Shown piece by piece: positions 1 to 10,168 of a DNA stretch of 64,000 nt. The stretch's first letter is position 1. Each line of letters starts with the position of its first letter. A program made the translations under genes and the position numbers. The stretch is from Planctomycetota bacterium. GTDB taxonomy: Bacteria; Planctomycetota; Phycisphaerae; Phycisphaerales; UBA1924. The stretch covers positions 1,968,796-2,032,795 of the forward strand of contig CP053450.1 of assembly GCA_013285505.1 (NCBI GenBank), written 5' to 3'. The notes below the pieces were generated by a model. It was given only the letters and a program-made list of their open reading frames with translations, did no database searches and was not told where the DNA came from.

Positions 1-2
1 AG

Positions 3-260
3 CCCAACCGTGAGGAGGGGTACCTGCTCCGGTCGATCTGGCACCGCCGCCGGGGCGAGAGCAACGACGCCCTGCGGTGGCTCGAGATCGCGGCCGAGCG
101 TGCGGGCGAATCGCAGGCGATCTACACGATGGCCGGGCTCGTGCTGGCCGACCTCGGGCGCGACGACGACGCGCGGAAGGTCTTCTCCTCGGTGTTCCCC
201 GCCGGCGAGAGCGACGAGTTCGCGGGCGTCTCCGAGAGCGATCTGATCACAGAAAACTGA
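3..260 (+). CDS. C-terminal end of a tetratricopeptide-like protein (5' truncated by the window)
   Basis: This is the last 85 codons of a gene whose start lies before the window; it stops at TGA 258-260. The visible peptide is helical and alanine-rich, with the spacing of TPR repeats: a segment around WHRRRGESNDALRWLEIA followed by AIYTMAGLVLADLGRDDDA. It then ends in a short acidic tail. TPR modules bind partner proteins, and nothing here identifies the partner. It converges with recJ, with about 65 bases between the stops. The family is inferred from helix spacing only. Confidence 0.55.
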   Translation, partial: PNREEGYLLRSIWHRRRGESNDALRWLEIAAERAGESQAIYTMAGLVLADLGRDDDARKVFSSVFPAGESDEFAGVSESDLITEN

Positions 261-316
261 CCGGCGCGGAAACGCCGGTAGCCCCGCTGGGTCTGAGAGA
301 GACGATATGTGTGTCG

Positions 317-342
317 GCAGCCCACCCTACGCGGTGGGCTGC
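317..342. terminator. Hairpin between convergent genes
   Basis: A perfect 10-bp stem (GCAGCCCACC / GGTGGGCTGC) with a 6-base loop sits between the two convergent stops and overlaps the last codons of recJ. There is no clear T-run on either side, so its role as a bidirectional terminator is an inference from position. Confidence 0.4.
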
Positions 343-2077
343 TGCACGCGCAGGTCCTGCAGTTCGAGTTCGACCGTGGTCGAGCCGCCCCAATGGGAGA
401 GCGTGGGTTTGGCGAGTACATCGACGGGCATGCCCGCGGCGAGGTTGGCCGAGTGCTCGCCCCAACGCCAGGCGATGCTCTTGATGTACCGTCCGTGCCC
501 GCGGAACCGGAGCTGAAGGTGCTTGCCCTCGCGCCCGACCTGGCGGGGGGTCTCGGCGATGGTAAGGCCGTCCAGGCGCAAGCGGATCGAGGGGTTGCCG
601 GCGCCGAAGGGCCCCATCGCGGCGAGTTCCTCGACCGCCCCGACGGTCAGTTCATCGAGTGTCGCGACGCAGTCGTAGCGCAGCGTGCGGACGAGGTCCG
701 CCGCGGGATGGACGGCGTTGATCTCCTCGGTGAGCGCCCGGGTGAACTCGTCGAGGGCGTCGCGGTGCAGGGTCAGCCCCGCAGCCATGTCGTGCCCGCC
801 CCAGCGGTCGAGGTGGTGGGCACAGCGCTGCATCGCCGCGTGCAGACTGACCCCGACGACCGAACGTCCCGAGCCGTGGCAGTGGGCGCCCGTCGTCGTC
901 GAGCAGGATCGTCGGGCGGCAGAACCTCTCGGCCAGCCGCGAACAGGCGATGCCCACGACGCCGGGGTGCCAGCCGGGGTTAGCCAGAACGATGACACGA
1001 CGGTCGTCGCCCGTCATCCCCGCGGCCTCGGCCATCTCGATCGCCTCTTTGACGATGGCGTCCTCGATCTTGCGGCGGGCGGTGTTCTGGCTGTTGAGCT
1101 CGTCGGCGATCGCGTACGCCTCCTCGTAGGAGGCCTCGGTGAACATGCGCACCGCGTCGCTGGCGTGGCCGAGCCGGCCGCAGGCGTTGAGGCGGGGGGC
1201 GAGGGTAAACGCGACGCGGCTCGGCGTCGATGTCGTCGCCGCCGAGGCCGGAGGCATCGACGAGGGCTCGCAGCCCGGCGAACGGCGAGCGTTTGATCCG
1301 GGCGAGGCCGAACCGCGCGATGACGCGGTTCTCATCCTCCAGCGGGACGACATCGGCGATAGAGCCGAGTGCCGCGAACGCGAGCATGTGCAGGAGCATC
1401 TCGCGGAGCCTCGGCGAGACCCGGTCGGACCCCTCCGAGAGCGTGACGACGCGCCCAGGCGAGCTTGTACGCCACGCCGGCCCCGCACAGCTCGCCGAAC
1501 GGGTAGCGGCTGCCGGGGGCGCGGGGGTGGACCGCGGCATACGCGTCGGGCATGTCGGCGTCGGTGGCGGGCGGGTTGTGGTGGTCGGTGATGACGAGAT
1601 CGACACCGAGGTCTTTGGCGACTCGGGCGGGCTCGCAGGCGGTGATGCCGCAGTCCACGCTGACGATGACGGCCGCCCCTGCGCGCGCAAGCGTGGCGAT
1701 GGCGTCCGCGTTCAGCCCGTATCCCTCGTCGAGGCGGTGGGGGACATAGGTCCGGATATCACCGTCGGGCGCCAGAGCCTTGCAGGTGTGCCAGAGGATC
1801 GCGGTCGCGGTGATGCCGTCCACGTCGTAGTCGCCGTAGATGACGATCTGTTCGCCGGCCCGCAGGGCGGGAGACGATGCGGCTCGGCGGCGTGGTCGGC
1901 GTCCGGCAGGAGAGAGGGGTCGTGGAGCTCGCGGAGCGTCGGGTGCAGGAACGCCTCGGCCTGTGACTGGTTTTCCAGCCCTCTCGACGCAAGGATGCGG
2001 GCGGTGAGGCGCTGGACCTTGGAGCCTTCAAAGGGGCGGGCGGGTTCGGGGGCACGCCGGGTCCATCTCGCGGTCAT
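327..2077 (-). CDS. recJ: Single-stranded-DNA-specific exonuclease RecJ (frame broken by indels)
   Basis: RecJ is a 5'-3' single-strand DNA exonuclease of recombination and mismatch repair. Read across four frame breaks, the minus strand encodes about 583 residues, the normal RecJ length. Landmarks in order are the DYDVDG metal motif (near 1830), VITDHHNPP (the DHH motif, near 1585), the LAPRLNACGRL segment (near 1190), SGRSVVGV and GGHDMAAGL of the DHHA1 domain (near 810-870), and an OB-fold C-terminus. Breaks lie near 1862-1886, 1451-1457, 1214-1222 and 884-892. Restoring GCGC at each repairs the protein; for example the third becomes DIDAERVAFTLAP. I chose the ATG at 2077; an in-frame start at 2167 is possible. 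I regard the gene as intact in the organism and the breaks as sequence errors. Confidence 0.88.
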
Positions 2078-2175
2078 GCCGCGGACGGCTACAGGGCCTG
2101 AGTCGTCGGGTACACTCGTGATTGCCGGCTCCGGCTGCAATTTCGACCGCCTCTGTGCCAAGGACAAGGACCACG

Positions 2176-2778
2176 ATGGTCAAGCTCAACAAGATATACA
2201 CCAAGTCGGGCGACGACGGCTCAACCGGCCTGGTCTCCGGGAGCCGCGTCTCAAAGGCGTCGGTGAGGGTCGAGGCCTACGGCACCACAGACGAGGCGAA
2301 CGCGGCGATCGGCGTCACGGTGGCGGTCGCCGAGCGGGAAGGGCCCGGCGGCACCAAGCGGCTGGTGGCCGTCCTGCGCTCGCTGCAGCACGACCTCTTC
2401 GACGCCGGGGCCGATCTGGCCACGCCCATGGCGGCCGAGGAGGCCCCGGGGGCGGCCCTGCGGATCACCCCCGCCCAGACCGAGAGGCTCGAGGGGCTGA
2501 TCGACGAGTGGAACGAGCCGCTCGAGCCGCTGACGAGCTTCGTCCTGCCGGGCGGGAGCGAGACCGCCGCGACACTCCACGTGGCCCGCACCGTGACACG
2601 CCGGGCCGAGCGGCTGGCGGTGTCCCTGCGAGACGAGGAGCCCGGAACAACCAGCGCGGAGGTCGTGCGGTACCTGAACCGCCTGAGCGACCTGCTCTTC
2701 GTGCTCGGGCGTGCGGTGAACCACGCGGGGCCGGGGGACGTTTTGTGGGTCCCCGGAGCAAACCGGGATCCGGCCTGA
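2176..2778 (+). CDS. pduO: ATP:cob(I)alamin adenosyltransferase, PduO type
   Basis: The enzyme transfers the adenosyl group of ATP to cob(I)alamin to make coenzyme B12. The 200-residue protein begins MVKLNKIYTKSGDDGSTGL, the PduO-family N-terminus carrying the ATP-binding segment. It also has YGTTDEANAAIG and, further on, FVLPGGSETAATLHVARTV and RRAERL, the usual active-site helix signatures. The ATG at 2176 follows an AAGGA ribosome site, which decides it over an upstream in-frame GTG. It is divergent from recJ with about 100 bases between. Its presence implies that the cell uses adenosylcobalamin, but no B12-dependent enzyme lies nearby. Confidence 0.9.
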   Translation: MVKLNKIYTKSGDDGSTGLVSGSRVSKASVRVEAYGTTDEANAAIGVTVAVAEREGPGGTKRLVAVLRSLQHDLFDAGADLATPMAAEEAPGAALRITPAQTERLEGLIDEWNEPLEPLTSFVLPGGSETAATLHVARTVTRRAERLAVSLRDEEPGTTSAEVVRYLNRLSDLLFVLGRAVNHAGPGDVLWVPGANRDPA

Positions 2779-2852
2779 GCCTCTGTGGTACGCTCCTGAA
2801 CACGCCCGACCGGAGGCGTGGATGAACGCCCGGACTGTCTGAGAGACCAACG

Positions 2853-4340
2853 TTGGCCAAGCGGAGCACCACAAACGCGGCGTACACGACGGAGTTTCAC
2901 CACGAATTCCGCGCCGAGACCGGCAAGCTGCTGGTCAGGCGGTTTCTGTGGTTCACCGGGGTTGTGGTCGCGTTCGGCATGCTGTCGATGCTCGGCGGCA
3001 TCGTCCTAGCGATGAGTTCCTCGATCCAGGTTCGTGATGGTTCGGACGATCCGGCCGAGTTGCTCAGCAATCCACTGACCTGGGTCTTCTCGGCGATCTG
3101 GCTCGCGGCGTTCTCGTCGGCCCTGCTCTACGTCTGGCGGAAGAAGCCCCCCGAATCGGTCGTGCTGCGCATCTCGTTCTGGGTGGTAACATTCGACGGC
3201 CTTCTCAATATCCTGATGCAGGTGACGGGGGTGCCCGGGTCAATGGGGGCATTCAGTTTCTTCGTCACCCACTTGCTGGCATGCCTCTTCATGCCGTGGA
3301 GCGCTTGGCAGGCCCTTCGCCCGATGATCGTCGTCCTCGGCGTCAACGCGTTGGCGACGCTGCTGATCAGGAACCCGGTCTGGACCGGCGCCATGGGTAT
3401 CGAGGAGTGGGCGAGGCTCATCGCCTCGCCCCTGCTCGCGGTCCCCGGGACGCTCTGGTGCTGGACGCGGCATTCCAAGCGGGTGAAGGACTTCCGCTAC
3501 AAATTCGTCAACTCCAAGTACTCCGAGATGCGGCGGGAACTGGTCGATGCCCGGCGGATCCACGAATCGCTGTTTCCCGAGACCATCGAGAACGGCCCGG
3601 TCCGATTCGCCTTCGAGTACGAGCCGATGCGGCAGATCGGTGGCGACTTCCTGTTCTCGCACTGCTGCCGGGGTCGCGACGGCGAGCCCGACGGCCCGCT
3701 CAACGTCGTCCTGCTGGATGTGACCGGCCACGGCATCCCGGCGGCGCTCACGGTCAACCGGCTCCATGGCGAGCTCGAGCGGATCTTCGCCGAGATGCCC
3801 GACGTCGGGCCGGGCGAGGTGCTGCGGCTGCTCAATCGGTACGTCCATCTCACCCTGTCAACGCACTCGATCTACGTGACGGGGATGTGTCTGCGGGTGG
3901 ACTGCGCGCGCAAGGAGATCGAGTACGCGTCGGGTGGCCACCCGCCGGCGTTCCTGCGGGCGGTGGACGGGACGATCGAGGAGCTGCAGAGCACGTCGTT
4001 CGTGCTCGGGGCGTGCCCGGACGAGGCGTTCGATCCGGCACCGCGGACGCTCGAGTTCGGCCCGGGCGACACGATCCTTGCCTACACCGACGGCGCGATC
4101 GAGGCCCGGAACGACGCCGGGAAGATGTTCCGGATCGACGGCATCCGCCGCATGGTCGCCTCGGCCGACGGCCGGAGCCCGACGCTCTGGCCCCGGATCT
4201 TCAAGGACGAGGTGATCGAGTTCCGGGGCGGGCCGCCCGAGGACGACACTCTCCTGCTGGTCCTGCACCACTCGGTGGCCGGGGTGTCCAGGCGGCGGGA
4301 TGCGGGCAGGCCTGACGCCGGGGTCGGCGCTACGACTTGA
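2853..4340 (+). CDS. Membrane-anchored SpoIIE/RsbU-type PP2C serine phosphatase
   Basis: This is a 495-residue protein with about six hydrophobic segments in residues 25-210 and a C-terminal PP2C-like SpoIIE domain in residues 225-480. Visible metal and catalytic motifs include [46 protein letters not shown] and [11 protein letters not shown]. Enzymes of this group dephosphorylate anti-sigma-factor antagonists in partner-switching stress pathways; the membrane part presumably senses an input, but no known sensor domain is recognisable. No antagonist or anti-sigma gene is adjacent. The start is a TTG at 2853, preceded by GAGAGA; an alternative start slightly upstream cannot be excluded. The 3' end overlaps the convergent mazG-like gene by 11 bases. 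Confidence 0.85.
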   Translation: MAKRSTTNAAYTTEFHHEFRAETGKLLVRRFLWFTGVVVAFGMLSMLGGIVLAMSSSIQVRDGSDDPAELLSNPLTWVFSAIWLAAFSSALLYVWRKKPPESVVLRISFWVVTFDGLLNILMQVTGVPGSMGAFSFFVTHLLACLFMPWSAWQALRPMIVVLGVNALATLLIRNPVWTGAMGIEEWARLIASPLLAVPGTLWCWTRHSKRVKDFRYKFVNSKYSEMRRELVDARRIHESLFPETIENGPVRFAFEYEPMRQIGGDFLFSHCCRGRDGEPDGPLNVVLLDVTGHGIPAALTVNRLHGELERIFAEMPDVGPGEVLRLLNRYVHLTLSTHSIYVTGMCLRVDCARKEIEYASGGHPPAFLRAVDGTIEELQSTSFVLGACPDEAFDPAPRTLEFGPGDTILAYTDGAIEARNDAGKMFRIDGIRRMVASADGRSPTLWPRIFKDEVIEFRGGPPEDDTLLLVLHHSVAGVSRRRDAGRPDAGVGATT

Positions 4341-4653
4341 CGCCCTCGACACGCCCCTTGTCGGTGTACTTGGTGAGCGATTCGCTCAGATCAACGCCGG
4401 AAATGTTGGCCAGGGTCGTCACCCAGGCGATCACATCGGCGAATTCCTCCACCAGATTGGCCCGCTGGGCGGGCGTAGGGTTCCGTTCGGGTGCGTTCTC
4501 CTGGAGGGCGGTCGCCAGCTCGCCGACCTCCTCGATGAGCCACATGAACGTGCCCGGGACGCCCCTGGCGGCGTCGGTCTTGAGGTAGCGGTCGCGGATG
4601 AGCTGCTGGAACTCGGCGAGGGTGATCGGCGGGGAGTTGGGGCGGTCTGGCAT
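4330..4653 (-). CDS. MazG-like nucleotide pyrophosphohydrolase
   Basis: A 107-residue all-alpha protein of the MazG/NTP-PPase superfamily. These enzymes hydrolyse nucleoside triphosphates to monophosphate and pyrophosphate and clean the nucleotide pool. The metal-binding acidic helices are visible as [10 protein letters not shown] (residues about 46-55) and [10 protein letters not shown] (about 76-85). It has a single domain, shorter than E. coli MazG, which has two. It is divergent from rpsL. The real substrate cannot be read from the sequence. Confidence 0.8.
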   Translation of the reverse strand: MPDRPNSPPITLAEFQQLIRDRYLKTDAARGVPGTFMWLIEEVGELATALQENAPERNPTPAQRANLVEEFADVIAWVTTLANISGVDLSESLTKYTDKGRVEGVKS

Positions 4654-4671
4654 GTCGGGAGGGTAGCGGGC

Positions 4672-4699
4672 TTGCCGGGGCGAGCTTCGTGCCTAATAT
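4672..4699 (+). promoter_or_regulatory. Sigma-70-type promoter of rpsL-rpsG
   Basis: TTGCCG (-35) and TAATAT (-10) are separated by 16 bases and lie about 35 bases upstream of the rpsL start. The surroundings are strongly GC-rich, so the AT-rich -10 box stands out. Confidence 0.5.
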
Positions 4700-4734
4700 T
4701 CGGGCCCGGAAGCCCAGACAGGAATCGCACAGGT

Positions 4735-5124
4735 ATGCCCACGATCAACCAACTCGTTCGCAATCCCCGCCGCTCACCCAAGGCCAAGTCGAAGGTGCGC
4801 GACCTCAACGCGTGCCCGCAGCGTCGTGGCGTGTGTCTGACGGTCAAGACCCAGACCCCCAAGAAGCCCAACTCGGCGCTGCGAAAGGTCGCCCGAGTGC
4901 GGCTCAGCAACGGCAACGAGATCACCGCCTACATCGGCGGCGAGGGCCACAACCTGCAGGAGCACTCGATCGTGCTCGTGCGTGGCGGTCGTGTGCGTGA
5001 CCTTCCCGGTGTCCGCTACCACGTCGTCCGCGGCGCGCTCGACACGCTCGGCGTGGACGGCCGCAAGCAGGGCCGGTCCAAGTACGGCGCCAAGAGCGGC
5101 ACCAAGAAGGGCAAGAAGAAGTAA
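4735..5124 (+). CDS. rpsL: 30S ribosomal protein S12
   Basis: A 129-residue S12, a component of the decoding centre. It aligns without gaps to E. coli S12 through the body of the protein, including [33 protein letters not shown] and [15 protein letters not shown]. Lysine 43 is the wild-type residue, but the position equivalent to E. coli Lys88 is arginine (codon 4996-4998), the same change known to cause streptomycin resistance. The C-terminus is lysine-rich. The ATG at 4735 fits the universal MPTINQLVR start. It forms an operon with rpsG 114 bases downstream. No fusA or tuf follows, unlike the classic str operon. Confidence 0.97.
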   Translation: MPTINQLVRNPRRSPKAKSKVRDLNACPQRRGVCLTVKTQTPKKPNSALRKVARVRLSNGNEITAYIGGEGHNLQEHSIVLVRGGRVRDLPGVRYHVVRGALDTLGVDGRKQGRSKYGAKSGTKKGKKK

Positions 5125-5238
5125 TTCGTTGCCGCGGACGCGCGTCCGCGGCTTGGCAAGTAATCGTGCCGCCTGACCCGCGGCCCGGTGAACACGGCCG
5201 CGCATCGTCGCGGCGGATGAGCCTGAGGAGGTCCACCC

Positions 5239-5730
5239 ATGGCCGGTCGCATCACACACGCAGAAGAGCAGCTCCGTCCCGACCCCCGGTTCGGCGACAA
5301 GGTGCTTTCCCGATTCATCAACTGCATCATGCAGGATGGCAAGAAGAGCGTCGCCCAGCGCGTCGTCTACGACGCGATGGACATCATCCAGGGCAAGCTC
5401 GACAAGATCGACATCCCCGAGGCCCCGAAGACCTCGATCGAGTGCTTCAACCGCGCGATCGAGAACGTCAAGCCGCACGTCGAGGTGCGGTCGAAGCGTG
5501 TCGGCGGTGCCAACTACCAGGTCCCGATGCAGGTCAGCCGCCGCCGGCAGCAGTCGCTGGCGTTCCGGTGGATCATCACCGAGGCCCGCAAGGACAAGGG
5601 CCGCCCGATGGCCCAGCGTCTCGCCGATGAGCTTCTCGCGGCCGCGCGTGGCGAGGGCCGCGCGATGAACACCCGCGAGCAGATCCACCGCATGGCCGAG
5701 GCCAACCGCGCATTCTCGCACTTCGCCTGA
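5239..5730 (+). CDS. rpsG: 30S ribosomal protein S7
   Basis: A 163-residue S7, which nucleates assembly of the head of the small subunit by binding the 3' domain of 16S rRNA. Typical sequence includes DPRFGDKVLSRFINCIMQDG, GKKSVAQRVVYDAM, VKPHVEVRSKRVGGANYQVP and NTREQIHRMAEANRAFSHF. A strong AGGAGG lies seven bases before the ATG. It follows rpsL in one transcript and ends shortly before a good terminator. Confidence 0.97.
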   Translation: MAGRITHAEEQLRPDPRFGDKVLSRFINCIMQDGKKSVAQRVVYDAMDIIQGKLDKIDIPEAPKTSIECFNRAIENVKPHVEVRSKRVGGANYQVPMQVSRRRQQSLAFRWIITEARKDKGRPMAQRLADELLAAARGEGRAMNTREQIHRMAEANRAFSHFA

Positions 5731-5737
5731 TCGCCGG

Positions 5738-5767
5738 ATCCGTATTCCCAGCATCCGTATTTCCAGC
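5738..5767. repeat. Tandem 15-bp duplication after rpsG
   Basis: ATCCGTATTCCCAGC is followed at once by ATCCGTATTTCCAGC, two copies with one mismatch, between the rpsG stop and its terminator. It looks like a small slip duplication; no function is evident. Confidence 0.6.
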
Positions 5768-5776
5768 ATCATGGAG

Positions 5777-5802
5777 CCCCTCGCGCAAGCGAGGGGTTTT
5801 TC
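5777..5802 (+). terminator. Rho-independent terminator of rpsL-rpsG
   Basis: A perfect 8-bp stem CCCCTCGC / GCGAGGGG with loop GCAA is followed directly by TTTTT. It ends the ribosomal operon before the convergent glycosyltransferase gene. Confidence 0.9.
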
Positions 5803-5841
5803 TTGCGCGCGCAGTTCGGCGGGCAAGGTGCACGCCGCGGC

Positions 5842-6871
5842 TCAACCGCCGAGGCGGTCGAGACAGGCTTCCACAACGGACGCGGTGGTGATCCGCTCCA
5901 TCATCTCGAGGCCTCGGGCATCGTCCTTGTGGTCAAAGCGATCGCCCGGACCTGCGACCTGCAGCACGTCGGCCTCGCGGCGGTAGGGGCCCACGAGGTC
6001 GGTCTGCGTCGGACCGAATAGCGCAACGAGAGGGCGGTCGAACCCGACCGCCATATGGAGGGCGGCCGAGTCGTTGGCGACCACCAGCGCCGCCCGCTCG
6101 ATGACGGCCATCAGCCGGCCGATCGAAGTGGTCCCAACGAGGTCGACGACCCGGTCGTCGCGTGAGGCCCGATCGAGCAGCGGCACGCACTGCCCGCGTT
6201 CGCCGGGGCCACCGACGACGACGATCCGCTCGGCCGCGCCCCCGCCGAGCAGTTGCTCGGCCACCGCGTCGTAGCGATCTGCGGGCCACTGCTTGCCGGG
6301 CCAGCGGCTGGTCGGGGCGAGCACGACGTACCTGCCGGCGAGCCGCGAATCGGCCGCGGCCGCCCGCCGGTCTTCCGGCGGAGCGACCAACCGCATGTCG
6401 TGCTCTGGCTCAACCCCGATCGCCGGGAGCAGCGCGAGCATCCGATCGACGGTGTGCCGGCCCTCGGAGCCCCGCTCGCGGTCGGTGTAAAACAGCCAGG
6501 CCAGCTCGCGGGCGGCGCGGTGGCCGACCCGTCGGGGTGCCCCCGAGGCCCGAGCGAGGAACCCGGACCGGAAGAGGCCCTGGGCATCAAGAACGAGGTC
6601 GTAGTGCTCGTTCCGCAGGTCTCTCAGCCATGCCAGCGGTCCGCGGAGCCTGCCCCGCCGGAGGGCACGGCCGAGTTCGCGACGCGGAAAGGGTATCGCT
6701 CGCCGCAACGCCGGCTGGGCCCGGATCGCGTCCACGAAGTCGTCCTGGACGAGCCAGTCGATCTCCGCGTCGGGCCAGGCCCGCCTCAGGCTGGCCAGCA
6801 CGGGGACCGTGCGGCAGACATCGCCGAGGGGCGCTGGGGCGGATCAGTAGGATTTTGGCGGGGGGCTCCAC
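5842..6871 (-). CDS. Glycosyltransferase family 9 (heptosyltransferase-like; one indel)
   Basis: Family 9 enzymes transfer heptose or related sugars from nucleotide donors to the inner core of LPS on the cytoplasmic face of the inner membrane. The N-terminal signature KILLIRPSALGDVCRTVPVL appears only if one extra C is removed near 6828-6834 (a GCGCCC site); the frame then runs to the end. Further motifs are VLAPTSRWPGKQWPADRY and the donor-binding NDSAALHMAVGFDRPLVALF followed by GPTQTDLVGPY. I placed the start at the GTG at 6871, just before PPAKILL; an ATG at 6928 is in frame. It supports a conventional LPS-bearing outer membrane. The exact sugar is unknown. Confidence 0.85.
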
Positions 6872-7031
6872 GGGGCCAAGATGGTACGTCGCGGGACCCG
6901 ATATGAAAGCGGGACCTCCCGGGTCCAAATAGACTCACGCGAGGAATGCGATCGCTCCCCGACCCTTTGCCTGCCAGACCGGCCCGGTCACTCGGGCCTC
7001 AGATCCGTCACGGGACACCGAAGGAGACACC

Positions 7032-8994
7032 ATGCAACGCCTTCTGACCGCCAGCGCCGGGTGCGCCATGATGCTTTCCGGCGCGATTACCGCGCCGGCG
7101 ACCGCGCAGACCACCGCCCAGCCCTTTCTCGTGTTCGAGCACCGCGGGCTCGACCGCATGCTCGTAGACAGCCGCGACCGGGGCTTGGCCGACGCGATCG
7201 CGATGCTGCCGGACCGGGTGGGCGAACTGCCGGGGGAGATCGACGACATGCCGCCGGAGGCCGCGGGGCTGTTGCAGTTGTTCCTGCGCACCATCGCCAA
7301 GCCGGCCCGGGTGGCATTGCTCTACGACGGTGACAACCCGTCGGGCGGGTTCTTCGGCTACGGATTTGTCGCGAGCGTGGAATGCGCCAACGAGGCGGAG
7401 GTCGAGCAGCTCCGCGACTCGGTGCTCGGCATCGTCGGGATGATCGCCGAAGAAAACCGCATGGAGATCCCGCTGGAGGCGAGCACTCGGTTCGACCACA
7501 TGCAGGAGATGATGCTGCCGTTCGGCCTCCTGAGCTTCGGCCCGCGCGAGGCGGCCAACGGCTGGCGGTACGAGATCGTGATCGGGACGGTCAACGACCC
7601 GGACGAGGTGTTCACCCAACCCTTGGATCTGGTCGAGGCCCGTGACTTTGAGACCACGATGACCATGCAGATGGACTTCGCGGCACTCACCCCGCTGAGC
7701 CGCATTGTCACCAACATGGCCGGGGGCGGGGCCGCGCAGGTGCGCGACGTCACCGCCAGGATCGAACAGATGGGATTCCTCGGCGAGGCCGCGATGCGGA
7801 TCGGGTTCCAGGCGGGCTCGACGGACACGGTGTCGATGAGCCGGATGGTCATGCACGACGCGGCGGCACGGGCCGAGGCGCTGTCGCTCCCCACCACACC
7901 GCTCACAACGGCCGAGCTGAACGCGGTGCCCGCGGACGCCTTCGGCGTGACGATCGGGCGCGCGAATTTCGATTCCCTCGAGAACGCGCTCGAGGAGATG
8001 GCCGGCTACGGATTGCCCGTCTACGACGCCCTCGACGAGTTCGAGGAGATCACCGGCGTGGATTTCGTCGAGGACATCCTGCACTCACTCGGCGGCACGT
8101 TCGCGTTCTACAACGCCGAAGCCACCGGCGGCGGTTCGCTCCTCTCGGCGGTCGCGATGATGACGATCGAGGACCAGGACGCCTTCAGCGGCGCGATCCA
8201 CAAGCTGACGACGATGGCCAACCGGGTCATCATGGAAGAGGCCGACATGCCGGCGCAGTACGTGCGGTTCGACACGTGGTCGGACAGCTCGGGCGCCGAG
8301 TTGATCACGCTCCGCTTCCCCGGTCTCCCGGTGCCGCTGGAGCTGAGCATGGCGTTCACCGACGACTGGTTCATCGCGGCCCCGACGCCGCAGGCGGCGG
8401 TGGCGGCGGCCCGGCAGACCATGGGCAAGGGCGACCGAGGCCTCACCTCGAACCCGCGGTTCGCGTCGATCTTCAAGGGGCACGGCGAGGGCGCGACCAG
8501 CGTCAAGTTTGTGGACACGCCCCGGACGATCCGGTCGGGCTACCCGATGCTGACGCTGCTGGGCTCGGGGATCTCGAACATGGTCCGCTCACCCCACGAC
8601 GCCGGTGCGCGGGAGCCGGGGATGATCGTGCCGCTCTACCACGATCTGGCCAGGGACGCGATCCCCACGATGCACATCACCCGGTGGGCGGGTGACGACC
8701 TGCTGACGACCACGATCGGCGACCGCAGCCTGTGGGTGCAGACCGGCGGGTCGGCGGGGGTCGCCTCGGCCGCGCTGCCGCTGATGGTGGTGGGCCTGGG
8801 CGTGGCCGGAGCCGCGAGCAACGAGATGAACCTCGGGCTCGCCGACTGGCAGACCCAGCCGATGGGCGCTGGTCGAGGCCGCACGGCGTTCGCTCTTTGT
8901 TGACCCCGTCGCGGAGATGACGGCGACGCTGACGGCGATCCCCCGCATGGGGCTGCTGACCCCGGCCGCCGTCGAGCTTCTTCCCGAGCGGTGA
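7032..8994 (+). CDS. Large exported protein of unknown function (one indel near its end)
   Basis: The protein has about 653 residues after repair. It starts with a clear Sec signal peptide (MQRLLTASAGCAMMLSGAIT, with cleavage near ATA-QT). The rest is alpha/beta, with no motif I recognise, and a hydrophobic segment LPLMVVGLGVAGAA lies near residue 585. The start ATG has AAGGAG seven bases upstream. At 8863-8869 GGCGC is read as GGGCGC and causes a premature stop; removing one G continues the protein through AALVEAARRSLF-like sequence to TGA at 8994. The next gene begins 20 bases later and is also exported, so the two may be co-transcribed. It could be a T2SS substrate or a periplasmic protein; function unknown. 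Confidence 0.7.
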
Positions 8995-9013
8995 TCCTGC
9001 TACGCTCGCGGGT

Positions 9014-10157
9014 ATGCAGCGAGCACTCGAAACGAGCGATTTCAACCGGGCGAGCGCGACGCGGGTCGCGCTCGCCCTTTTTCTGTGCGGTCCTGACCGG
9101 CGGTCCGGCGCACGCCCAGGAGGCGGCGCCCCGCCGCCCCCGAGGGCATGCTCTCGCTCGGGGGGGACGCCAGCGCGCGCGCAGTCCCAACTGCGTCGCG
9201 TCGCGGCGGGGGTGCTGGTCTGGCTCGGGTGGGGCCAGAACGACCAGTGGTCGGGGGTGGTCGAGGCCCTCGGGGGCGATCAGGCCGCGACATGGGGCGT
9301 GGGGCTGGCAGACATGTTGGGCCCGACGCTCAGGCCGCTCGAGGCCGGCGGCGGCGCGGCGGCGGTGTTCCCGTTCGACCTGTCGTTTGATTGCAACCTG
9401 TTCCGTGACCGGTCGCCGCACCCCTTCAGCCGGACGACCCGCGGCCGCGTGCTCGACGCCCTGCAGATCGACAACGCCCGCACGGCACGGCTCTCGATCG
9501 TGCCCTCGCAGGACGAGGAGCACCCCGGCCGGCTGTCGCTGGTGCTGTTCTCGCAGTCGCGGGGTGAGGTGCCGGGCACCTGGCACGCGCTGCCCCTGGC
9601 GACGATCGACGACGCCCCGACCCGCGACGCCGCGGCGGCACCGGGGCACCCCGTCGAACTCGACCTCGGCGAGGAGCCGCGTCGGGGTGGCGATGGCCCT
9701 CGCGGATCTGGTGCTCGCGACCGACCCGGAGACCGGGTCCATCTCGGCGCGGGAGCGGTTTGAGGCGTGGGGGCTGCCCAGAACGGCGGCGGTCGAACGG
9801 CTCGCCCGCGCCTTCGACGGGCGGGTCTGGCTCTGGTCGGGCGGTCCGGGAGACTCGGCGGGCGGCCCGACGGTCGTCGCGGCGCTCCCGCTTGTGAGAT
9901 CGTCGGCCGACCGCGATATTGCGCGCGCGCTGGGCTCGCTGTTCGGGCGGCGGCTCGTGTGGACGCGGGACTCGACCGGGAGGGCGACGGCGACGCTCGC
10001 GTTCAAGGCAGACAACTCGCCGCCGGCGGAGGGCGACCGCACCGTGTCGATGCGGTTCGTGACGATCGTTGACCGGACGACGCTCGTGGTCTCGACGGAG
10101 GCCTCGGCGCTCGACGACGCGGCGACGCGGCTGGCGGAGATTCCGCCGGTGCGATGA
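9014..10157 (+). CDS. Exported protein of unknown function (four indels)
   Basis: After repair this is about 380 residues: a signal peptide (VALALFLCAVLTGGPAHAQ), a short proline-rich linker, and a soluble alpha/beta domain with segments such as LSIVPSQDEEHPGRLSLVLF and FEAWGLPRTAAVERLARAF. Breaks near 9084-9091, 9127-9132, 9173-9182 and 9674-9682 all sit at GCGC; for example the last is repaired to LGEERVGVAMALAD. I do not recognise a family. It lies directly after another exported protein and is convergent with gspE (12 bases between stops). Confidence 0.6.
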
Positions 10158-10168
10158 GCGGGCGGGGC

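Noticed and set aside
262..305. Possible TPP riboswitch because of a CTGAGA motif
   Set aside because: The partner ACCTGA element and the surrounding stems are missing, and the adjacent gene is recJ on the other strand.
327..2077. recJ as a pseudogene
   Set aside because: All catalytic motifs are intact and each of the breaks is repaired by restoring GCGC, as in essential genes such as sucA nearby.
5738..5767. CRISPR-like or regulatory repeat after rpsG
   Set aside because: Only two 15-base copies, directly adjacent, with no spacer; a simple tandem slip.
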